This document shows, one piece after another, positions 1 to 5,131 of a stretch of 5,131 bases of DNA. Each line of letters begins with the position of its first letter. Position 1 is the stretch's first letter. The stretch lies in NCBI GenBank assembly GCA_023266165.1, contig JAHFRR010000104.1:1-5131 (forward strand). Direction: 5' to 3'. The position numbers and the translations under genes were made by a program. The notes beneath the pieces were generated by a model. That model made no database searches, had not been told where the DNA came from, and worked only from the letters and a program-made list of their open reading frames with translations. Origin of the DNA: Thiotrichales bacterium. GTDB lineage: Bacteria > Pseudomonadota > Gammaproteobacteria > Francisellales > CACEW01.

Positions 1-7
1 AGGAGAG
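1..7 (+). promoter_or_regulatory. Ribosome binding site of parA
   Basis: A purine-rich AGGAGAG stretch at the window edge lies a few bases before the ATG at 12 and matches a strong Shine-Dalgarno sequence. It supports that ATG as the parA start. The promoter of the operon must lie further left, outside the window. Confidence 0.75.
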
Positions 8-11
8 AGGT

Positions 12-647
12 ATGCCATTTGCAAAGGCCATTGCATTGCTGCAGCAAAAAGGAGGGTCTGGGAAGACGACCACCGCGGTGAATCTTGCGGGAGGCTTGCG
101 GGAGTTGGGGTATCGCGTGGTGATTGCGGATATGGACAAGGACAAGCCGGATGCGTGGTCGTGGGCGATCAAGAACCCCAAGATGGCGGATCTGGCGCAA
201 CAGATCGATGAGAAAAACGCGAGAGAGCAGATTGCAGAGCTCAAAAAGACCTATGATTTTGTCATTATTGACACGCCCCCTAATTTCCAGACCGCAGCGC
301 TCAAAGCGGCGTTGTTGGCAGATCTTGTGGTGGTGCCTGCAGCGCCCAGCGGCATGGACTTGTCGGGTTTGATGGAAGCCAAAGAGTTGGCGTTAACCGC
401 AGGTCGGCCGTACAGACTCCTGGCCAATAGAATCACTAAAAACACGACGATGACTAAAAGCTTGTTGAATGTCTTAGAAGAAGATGGGCATTTGTTTCAA
501 GCTTGCATTCCGCAAAGCGTTAAGTTTGTTGAGGCGGAAACAGAAGGGCTGTATATTGGCGACTATGCCCCTGAGAGCAATCCCCATATTGAAGTGCGCA
601 AGTTTGCCAAAGAAGTGGTGAGTTTTTTTAAAAATAATGAGCAATAA
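12..647 (+). CDS. parA: ParA-family partition ATPase
   Basis: Predicted DNA-partition ATPase of the ParA/MinD (deviant Walker A) family. Such proteins bind ATP, dimerise, coat nucleoid DNA non-specifically and move ParB-bound DNA. Seen in the 211-residue product: deviant Walker A KGGSGKTT at residues 13-20 with signature Lys13 and catalytic Lys18; an A' motif around Asp40 and Asp42 (IADMDKD), where the common D-P-Q is replaced by D-K-D; Walker B VIIDTPP at 84-90 with Asp87; and the LLANRI strand at 136-141 typical of the family. There is no N-terminal helix-turn-helix domain, so this is a short, type Ib-sized ParA that probably does not autoregulate as P1 ParA does. The ATG at 12 follows a strong ribosome binding site. 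parB begins 20 bases after the stop with no terminator between. The family is certain; the role in partition is inferred from the parB neighbour. Confidence 0.93.
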   Translation: MPFAKAIALLQQKGGSGKTTTAVNLAGGLRELGYRVVIADMDKDKPDAWSWAIKNPKMADLAQQIDEKNAREQIAELKKTYDFVIIDTPPNFQTAALKAALLADLVVVPAAPSGMDLSGLMEAKELALTAGRPYRLLANRITKNTTMTKSLLNVLEEDGHLFQACIPQSVKFVEAETEGLYIGDYAPESNPHIEVRKFAKEVVSFFKNNEQ

Positions 648-667
648 AAAATAACTTAAGACGGGGT

Positions 668-1591
668 ATGAAAATGTCAAAGCGCATGTCATTGTTTGGA
701 CGTAAACGCATTGGAGAGCTGATGGGGGAAGGCGAATCTGACCCAGCAGATCTCAAGCGCCATGAGCTCTTAAGCCTCAAGCTCAATGCCATCAATGCAG
801 AGGCGATGCGAACAGGAGATTATAAAGAGCTGCTGCTCACTCAGATTCGCCCTGACCCCCATCAACCTCGCAAGACTTTTTTGAATTTGGAGGGTTTGGC
901 AGAGAGCATCAAGCTGCATGGGGTGATCCAGCCGATTATTGTGACCCGTGAGAGCCAGAATGGCTGTCATCAAATTATTGCGGGTGAACGTCGATTTCAT
1001 GCGGCCAAGCAGGCAGGCTTGCACAGCATTCCCTGTATTTTGCGAGAAGGCAGTGAAGTCAATATTTTACTGCTTCAGCTGCTCGAGAACGATCAGCGTG
1101 AGGATGTCTCCCCTGTGGAAGAGGCCACTGCGATTGCGCATCTGGTCAGCGATCTGGGGATCCCCAAGCAAGAGATTGCTAAGGAGTTGGGGCGCGATAG
1201 CGCGTGGGTTTCTATGCGCTTAGGGTTGTATGCGGCACCCCAAATCGTGAAAGATCTGGTGAATGAGCAGTTGATTGAAGACTGGAGAACCTTGCACGAG
1301 CTGCGTATGCTGGCCGACGAAGCGCCTGAGTTGATGGGGGATGTGGTCGATCGCATCCGCAAAAACCAGCTGTCAGGATCTTATCGGGTGACGATTGGTG
1401 AGATTCGTAAAAAACATCAGGCCCAAAAAACAGGGAAGCCTTCTGTCAGAACGCGTGAGAAGCGTATTCAAAAAATGGAAAAAGCCGGGGAGATGTTGTT
1501 GCTGCATATTGGTGGCGCGCATCCGATGACCTTTAGGCTACCCAAAGAAGTGCTCGTCCAGTTTCTCACGACGGTCTCTTTTGATGGCTGA
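668..1591 (+). CDS. parB: ParB/KorB-family partition CTPase, centromere-binding
   Basis: Predicted ParB-type protein that would bind a centromere (parS or operator) sequence, clamp and slide on DNA using CTP, and stimulate ParA. Seen in the 307-residue product: ParB box I with QPR at residues 66-68 and HGVIQPI near 84-90; box II IAGERR at 104-109, the CTP-binding signature; ENDQRED followed by SPVEEA at 140-153; and a helix-turn-helix at about 167-187 (KQEIAKELGRDSAWVSMRLGL region). The central part reads like KorB of IncP plasmids or Spo0J. The C-terminal part after about residue 250 is basic and then hydrophobic (270-303), a plausible dimerisation segment that I cannot assign to a known domain. 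Start: ATG at 668 follows a weak GGGG; in-frame ATGs at 674 and 686 are possible alternatives. The 3' end overlaps zapE by 8 bases. No canonical parS palindrome was found in the window. Confidence 0.92.
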   Translation: MKMSKRMSLFGRKRIGELMGEGESDPADLKRHELLSLKLNAINAEAMRTGDYKELLLTQIRPDPHQPRKTFLNLEGLAESIKLHGVIQPIIVTRESQNGCHQIIAGERRFHAAKQAGLHSIPCILREGSEVNILLLQLLENDQREDVSPVEEATAIAHLVSDLGIPKQEIAKELGRDSAWVSMRLGLYAAPQIVKDLVNEQLIEDWRTLHELRMLADEAPELMGDVVDRIRKNQLSGSYRVTIGEIRKKHQAQKTGKPSVRTREKRIQKMEKAGEMLLLHIGGAHPMTFRLPKEVLVQFLTTVSFDG

Positions 1592-2621
1592 TCATCAAGA
1601 TCCTTGGACGCGTTATCAAGCCGATTTAAGCTCGGGGCGCTTACTGCCAGATGCCTCACAAGCAAATGCTATGATCAAGCTGCAGCAGCTCTATCAGGCG
1701 CTGCCTCAAAAATTATTTCGACAATTATTTTTTCCAACGCCCAGAGGTTTATATCTTTGGGGTGGGGTGGGGCGTGGAAAAACCTATCTGATGGATCTTT
1801 TTTTTGATGCGCTCCCCATGACTCAAAAATATCGGGTACACTTTTATGCGTTTATGCAAGAGATCCATGAGCAATTGAGCGTGCTTCAGGGCCATAAGAA
1901 CCCGCTGAAACGTTTGGCGAAGTCTTTTGCCAAGCGCTTTCAGGTGCTCTGCTTTGATGAGTTTGTTGTGATAGACATCGCAGATGCCTTGATTCTTGCA
2001 AATTTATTAGAGGCCTTGTTTTCTGAGGGGATCGTGCTGGTTACGACATCGAACACCCCTCCTGATGATTTATATCGAAACGGTATCCAAAGAAGCCGAT
2101 TCTTACCTGCCATTGCGTTATTGAAAAAGTTTACAGAAGTTGTCAACATCGATGCGGGTATTGACTACAGGCATCATCTCACGGCAGGGCAGGCACATCA
2201 CCAGCTGGACACCCCACAAACGCAGACCTGGTTAAGACAGTATTTTCTCAAACTGTCAGGAGGCGTGCTCCCGAGCCCTCAAGACATTATCATTCAGCAT
2301 CGTCCGATTCACGCGTTGGGAGTTGCTGGATCGATGATTTGGTTTGACTTTGAAGCCATTTGTCAAAGCGCTCGATGCCACTATGATTATCTGGAAATTT
2401 CTTCACAATATACTATCATTTTATTTTCTCATGTGCCACAATTGGATGACAAGGATGAGGATGCCGTGCGGCGCTTGATTGCCTGGGTGGATATTCTCTA
2501 CGATCATCAGACGCACTTGGTTTTGACAAGTCAAGTAGAGCTGGATCAGTTGTATACCGGCTCGCGCCTGGCTTTTGAGTTTCAACGCACGTGCAGTCGA
2601 TTGAGGGAGATGATAGGGTGA
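1584..2621 (+). CDS. zapE: ZapE / AFG1-family AAA+ ATPase (FtsZ-ring associated)
   Basis: Predicted cell-division ATPase ZapE (AFG1/LACE1 family). In Escherichia coli ZapE reaches the constricting Z ring late in division and affects FtsZ bundles in an ATP-dependent way. Seen in the 345-residue product (E. coli ZapE is about 375): an N-terminal YQADLSSGRLLPD segment typical of the family; Walker A GGVGRGKT at residues 60-67 with Lys66; Walker B LCFDEF at 122-127 with Asp125 and Glu126; a TTSN sensor at 154-157; the family signature N-G-I-Q-R-S-R-F-L-P at 166-175, probably including the arginine finger; and the C-terminal RLAFEFQRT-SRLREM signature at 328-343. All key residues are present, so the protein looks functional. 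The ATG at 1584 is preferred over the TTG at 1581. No good ribosome binding site is seen, and the start lies inside the parB end, so translational coupling is likely. Location in a partition operon is unusual for this normally chromosomal gene. Confidence 0.93.
   Translation: MADHQDPWTRYQADLSSGRLLPDASQANAMIKLQQLYQALPQKLFRQLFFPTPRGLYLWGGVGRGKTYLMDLFFDALPMTQKYRVHFYAFMQEIHEQLSVLQGHKNPLKRLAKSFAKRFQVLCFDEFVVIDIADALILANLLEALFSEGIVLVTTSNTPPDDLYRNGIQRSRFLPAIALLKKFTEVVNIDAGIDYRHHLTAGQAHHQLDTPQTQTWLRQYFLKLSGGVLPSPQDIIIQHRPIHALGVAGSMIWFDFEAICQSARCHYDYLEISSQYTIILFSHVPQLDDKDEDAVRRLIAWVDILYDHQTHLVLTSQVELDQLYTGSRLAFEFQRTCSRLREMIG
2375..2612 (+). repeat. Direct repeat, upstream copy (zapE 3' end)
   Basis: This part of zapE is repeated downstream at 3665-3827. 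By hand alignment, 2379-2480 matches 3669-3770 at 96 of 102 positions, and 2558-2612 matches 3773-3827 at 52 of 55. The intervening stretch of about 75 bases is present only here. All nine differences are transitions. This copy is intact and in frame within the full-length zapE gene. Confidence 0.95.
2603..2608 (+). promoter_or_regulatory. Ribosome binding site of the membrane-protein gene
   Basis: GAGGGA inside the last codons of zapE lies 9 bases before the GTG at 2618. This GTG shares bases with the zapE stop codon (GTGA), a layout typical of translational coupling. It favours 2618 over the GTG at 2591, which would overlap zapE by 31 bases. Confidence 0.6.
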
Positions 2622-3637
2622 TCAGTATCAGTGTGCAGCCTCCAGTGCAAAAACATGCGCTCCTGATCCAGGCCTCGAAGGGGGTCGCAACTGTGTTGAC
2701 GATGGCAGCCTATTTTCCTCTTGCCGTCTTAGGCGGTGAGAGCTTGAGGGCTTTTTTAGGGTTGGCTGATGAAGGTGAGGCGGTTATCAAAGGGGTGGCT
2801 GCTGTATCGAGTGTTTGTTATGGGATGTTTTTTTTTAAAACCTTGCAGCACTTGGATATCCATCCTCGGCATCCTGAAGAAGTCCTGGCAGTTCTGTGTA
2901 CACCGCTCGCTGCCAGCAGCTATTATACGGCAGGTAAGCTGGGGGTTGAACTCTTTTCAGGAGCGACACCTGAACTCGCCAATAGTATTGGGTTGTTTTT
3001 ATTTGTGGGTCGATGGCTGAGTTGCTTGGAGGGTGCTTCTAAGCTCCGCGGCCGTTTGAGAGAAATTAAAGAAAACTGGAATCAGGCATCTGATGAAGGC
3101 GATATCGCTAAAAAGCTGAGATTGTGCCTGACTGTCTGTATTGGTGTTGGATTTGCTGTGATCTCGAGCGATACGATTTTTGACGCGTGTTATGCATTAC
3201 TCCATCAGTGTGCTGCACCGGAAGGCGCAGCAAAAATTTTATCATGGGTAGGGGCAGGTTTTGGTTCTTTAGGCATTGCGCCACTCTCCTTATGGATTGT
3301 TTCACACGGTGTGAGGCAACTGACAGGGGGTGGATACATACAAGAGGATGGAACAGTCATAGATCCCTCAGATCGATATACCCTCGCTGCGTTACCTGTG
3401 GCTAGCACGGCTATGTTGGGGGTGATGGGTGCTGCATCTAAAGCCTCCGGTCAAGTGTTTGGTCAGGTACCTGGAGCTAGCTTGATTCGAACAGTAACCT
3501 CTGGTCTCTATGCTTTTGCAGCCTGCATGCCTGGTCTGTCGATGTTAGGGCGAGCGTTGGGGAGCTGGAGCTGTGTTGCAGCCCCTTTTCGTTGTTGTGG
3601 AAGAAGGTCTCGTGCAAAGGTTGATCCTTCTCCCTAA
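2618..3637 (+). CDS. Unrecognised polytopic membrane protein
   Basis: I do not recognise this protein. The 339-residue product has about seven or eight hydrophobic segments, estimated by eye: near residues 22-42, 57-75, 88-106, 119-137, 168-186, 205-229, 254-274 and 287-310. A charged, probably soluble loop lies at about 140-167 (LRGRLREIKENWNQ and onwards) and a short polar loop at 235-254. The C-terminal tail after 320 is basic and contains a Cys pair (residues 326-327) followed by GRRSRAK. The protein is rich in Gly, Ala and Cys and shows no transporter, protease or secretion motif that I can name. It probably sits in the inner membrane. The GTG start overlaps the zapE stop by 4 bases, with GAGGGA upstream; GTGs at 2591 and 2633 are alternatives. 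It lies between two copies of the zapE tail, so it may have been inserted after zapE. A run of nine T followed by four A at 2828-2840 encodes Phe-Phe-Phe-Lys. Confidence refers to the gene being real. Confidence 0.85.
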   Translation: MISISVQPPVQKHALLIQASKGVATVLTMAAYFPLAVLGGESLRAFLGLADEGEAVIKGVAAVSSVCYGMFFFKTLQHLDIHPRHPEEVLAVLCTPLAASSYYTAGKLGVELFSGATPELANSIGLFLFVGRWLSCLEGASKLRGRLREIKENWNQASDEGDIAKKLRLCLTVCIGVGFAVISSDTIFDACYALLHQCAAPEGAAKILSWVGAGFGSLGIAPLSLWIVSHGVRQLTGGGYIQEDGTVIDPSDRYTLAALPVASTAMLGVMGAASKASGQVFGQVPGASLIRTVTSGLYAFAACMPGLSMLGRALGSWSCVAAPFRCCGRRSRAKVDPSP

Positions 3638-3664
3638 GCATCGAATGCAAGGGGAGAGGGAGCC

Positions 3665-3827
3665 ATGTCACTATGATTATCTGGAAATTTCTTCACAATA
3701 TACTATCATTTTATTTTCTCATGTGCCACAATTAGATGGCAAGAATGGGGGTGCTGTGCGGCGCTTGATTGTCGGCTCGCGCCTGGCTTTTGAGTTTCAA
3801 CGCACGCGCAGCCGATTGAGGGAAATG
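3665..3827 (+). repeat. Direct repeat, downstream copy (zapE 3' end, 75 bases shorter)
   Basis: Second copy of the zapE 3' end, starting 28 bases after the membrane-gene stop. Homology starts at about 3665, where ATGTCACTATGATT matches ATGCCACTATGATT at 2375. It continues to the ATG at 3825, beyond which the two junctions no longer resemble each other. Relative to the upstream copy it lacks about 75 bases, between 3771 and 3773. Confidence 0.95.
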
Positions 3828-3845
3828 TTAAATGGAGTCATGTGA
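3666..3845 (+). pseudogene. Truncated zapE remnant (C-terminal fragment)
   Basis: In the zapE frame this reads CHYDYLEISSQ and onwards to RLAFEFQRTRSRLREM, then four new residues and TGA at 3843. It corresponds to zapE residues 265-343 without residues 300-325, which are replaced by a single Val. No Walker A, Walker B or sensor motif remains, so it cannot be an ATPase. Substitutions include Asp287Gly, Asp289... to Gly-type changes in the acidic loop (LDDKDED became LDGKNGG) and Cys337Arg. The frame is still open, and the stop overlaps the next gene's ATG. It could be read from a GTG at 3573 (preceded by GGAG at 3561) or an ATG at 3645 (no clear ribosome binding site), so a small peptide or a coupling leader is possible. 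A decaying remnant is the simplest view. Confidence 0.85.
3834..3837 (+). promoter_or_regulatory. Ribosome binding site of the coiled-coil gene
   Basis: GGAG lies 7 bases before the ATG at 3845. That ATG overlaps the stop of the zapE remnant (TGATG). The older GAGGGA inherited from the zapE tail, at 3818-3823, is 21 bases away and probably too far to serve. An in-frame GTG at 3842 is a less likely start. Confidence 0.55.
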
Positions 3846-5131
3846 TGGGCGGAAAAAAGAAGGCCGACAAGAATCAGAATAAAAAAAATAAAAATCCCCA
3901 TCAAAATACAGCCTTACACCACTCGACAGGACCTGATGAAACCAAATCTGATGCCACAAGTGCTCAGCCTGCGATTCACCTTGTCGATATTAACATTTTG
4001 TTCTCTCATGATGAGCTCATTGAGTTATTAAATCAATCTGCCAAAGCATCACAAGTGCCAGACGCCCCGCTGTATTACTATCGATTTGATCTGCGAAGCA
4101 CGCATGGTGAAAGTTGTCCCAATATCATCACTCCTTTTTTAACGCATCTTTTCGTTCACTTTGTCGAAAAAGTAGCAGGAATAGAAGGAGCAGGTGGTTG
4201 GACGCTGAGTGCTGATGACTGGAATAGATGGCATACTGTAGACATGGCGCGAGCTCAGCGAAGCGGTACTTGCATGCGTATGCGAGAGGTGTTCACGAAC
4301 CCTGATTATACGATTTCTATCCCAGAGCTGGGATTTCTTGATTTATTTCACCCGGGGTCTAAAGAGCAGCTCATCAATGCTATTATGGTACGTGTTCAAT
4401 ATATTTTAAACTCGGGGCAACCAGGTGCTTTAAGGGATTTGCCTTATCAGGCAGTGATGTTAGGGGATGGATGTAAGCTTCCGATGTATTTTTTGCTAAA
4501 ACGATATTATGGGGTGCTGCCGAAAGAGGATTATCCCATTGCAGCAGATATTGAAAGCTACGTGATGCCCTTACTGATACATGACAAAGTGGGTGTTTTC
4601 AGCGTGAATGCGATGCTGGCTGATAAACCTGGAGAGTGGTGCGTACAAATTTTTAATAAGCAGGGAGCACTTGTTGACTCTGCTCGCTGGGGATTGCCTC
4701 AGATTTCGATTTTTGCAGGGCTGGGTTGTATCGGAGAAGAGCTTGTTGTTCAACAGTCATGGGGTTTCTGGCAACAGCAGAATATATCTTTTTTGGAGGT
4801 ATGCAAGTTTTCGAGCGAGGCGTTTAAAGCCATCTGTGTGGCAATGCTCAAGCGCCATGGCTCAGTGTTTGAAAGCCATGTAAAAGCGATCGAAGAGACA
4901 GGGCCTTATTACAGTATGATGGATCATGCCTATGCACAAGTGCCTCTGCTTAATGCGCAAATTTTGATTCTTGAGGGGCAGTTAGAAGCGTTGAAAGCCA
5001 GTGCTGTAAAGGCTGAGAGTACTATCAATCTTCAGAAAAAACTTAATGTGGCCAACGCTTTGGTGGCGACATGTCAAAAAGAACGCGATGCTGCTCAGGC
5101 TAGAGGAGATCAACTGAATGAGCAGTTAGAG
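3845..5131 (+). CDS. Unrecognised coiled-coil protein, 3' end beyond window
   Basis: An open frame of 429 codons runs from the ATG at 3845 to the last base without a stop, so the gene is incomplete on the right. I do not recognise the family. Residues 1-21 are a Lys/Asn-rich low-complexity tail (GGKKKADKNQNKKNKN), followed by a polar linker to about 42. Residues 43-365 look like a folded mixed alpha/beta region rich in Trp and Tyr, with Cys at 91, 143, 210, 266, 295, 320 and 331; a stretch near 262-282 (PGEWCVQIFNKQGALVDSARWG) suggests a beta structure. From about 368 to the end the sequence becomes a Leu/Ala/Glu/Gln/Lys-rich heptad-like helix, almost certainly a coiled coil that continues off the window. 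There is no signal peptide and no membrane segment. It overlaps the remnant's stop by one base and is probably the last visible member of the same operon. A cytoskeletal, tethering or secreted-effector role is possible, but nothing in the sequence decides between them. Confidence 0.85.
   Translation, partial: MGGKKKADKNQNKKNKNPHQNTALHHSTGPDETKSDATSAQPAIHLVDINILFSHDELIELLNQSAKASQVPDAPLYYYRFDLRSTHGESCPNIITPFLTHLFVHFVEKVAGIEGAGGWTLSADDWNRWHTVDMARAQRSGTCMRMREVFTNPDYTISIPELGFLDLFHPGSKEQLINAIMVRVQYILNSGQPGALRDLPYQAVMLGDGCKLPMYFLLKRYYGVLPKEDYPIAADIESYVMPLLIHDKVGVFSVNAMLADKPGEWCVQIFNKQGALVDSARWGLPQISIFAGLGCIGEELVVQQSWGFWQQQNISFLEVCKFSSEAFKAICVAMLKRHGSVFESHVKAIEETGPYYSMMDHAYAQVPLLNAQILILEGQLEALKASAVKAESTINLQKKLNVANALVATCQKERDAAQARGDQLNEQLE

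Noticed and set aside
648..667. Search for a terminator or parS site between parA and parB
   Set aside because: The 20-base gap holds only an A-rich stretch and the 6-base palindrome CTTAAG, which is too short to interpret.
1155..1166. 12-base perfect palindrome TGGGGATCCCCA inside parB
   Set aside because: It lies in codons for conserved residues just before the helix-turn-helix and has no second copy in the window, so chance is the simplest explanation.
1581..1583. TTG as the zapE start
   Set aside because: An ATG follows immediately at 1584 and is the more likely initiator; the choice changes only one residue.
3559..3589. Hairpin with a GC-rich stem followed by TTTT near the end of the membrane gene, resembling a terminator
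   Set aside because: The stem is interrupted by a bulge, the loop is long, the T run is only four bases, and it lies within coding sequence in a string of overlapping genes.
3699..3704. TATACT, a possible -10 box ahead of the coiled-coil gene
   Set aside because: No acceptable -35 box is found at 16-18 bases upstream, and the same bases occur inside zapE at 2409, where they are coding.
2375..3827. Reading the two zapE tails as the ends of an insertion sequence or integron cassette
   Set aside because: No transposase or integrase, terminal inverted repeats or attC-like structure is visible, and the repeats are coding sequence of the neighbouring gene.
4571..4883. Open frames on both strands within the coiled-coil gene
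   Set aside because: They are shadows of the 3845-5131 reading frame, which is much longer and has a ribosome binding site and coherent protein composition.

Overview
The window is one densely packed plus-strand gene string: a ParA-type partition ATPase, a ParB/KorB-type CTPase, a ZapE (AFG1-family) ATPase, an unrecognised polytopic membrane protein, a short degenerate second copy of the zapE 3' end, and an unrecognised coiled-coil protein that runs off the right edge. No rRNA, tRNA, CRISPR array, transposase or convincing terminator is visible, and there is no gene-free stretch longer than about 30 bases.

Organism: zapE is essentially a proteobacterial and mitochondrial family, so a proteobacterium is the best guess. 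A small ParA next to a KorB-like ParB suggests a plasmid or another low-copy replicon, but a chromosomal location cannot be excluded because no replication gene is visible. Base composition is mid-range, with many A and T runs. The two unrecognised proteins (a multi-helix membrane protein and a Lys/Asn-tailed coiled-coil protein) would fit a host-associated bacterium. That is impression only.

Layout: positions 1-2621 hold parA, parB and zapE, with a 20-base gap after parA and an 8-base overlap between parB and zapE. Positions 2618-3637 hold the membrane gene, whose GTG start overlaps the zapE stop. Positions 3665-3845 hold a copy of the last part of zapE with a 75-base in-frame deletion. Positions 3845-5131 hold the coiled-coil gene, whose ATG overlaps the stop of the zapE remnant. 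Tight spacing and overlaps suggest one transcription unit with translational coupling. Its promoter, if near parA, lies left of the window.

How the genes may work together: ParA and ParB would segregate the replicon, and ZapE is known in Escherichia coli to act on the FtsZ ring, so the operon may link DNA segregation to division. The membrane gene lies between two copies of the zapE tail. This is the most notable structure here and looks like the scar of a cassette insertion or allele replacement immediately downstream of zapE.
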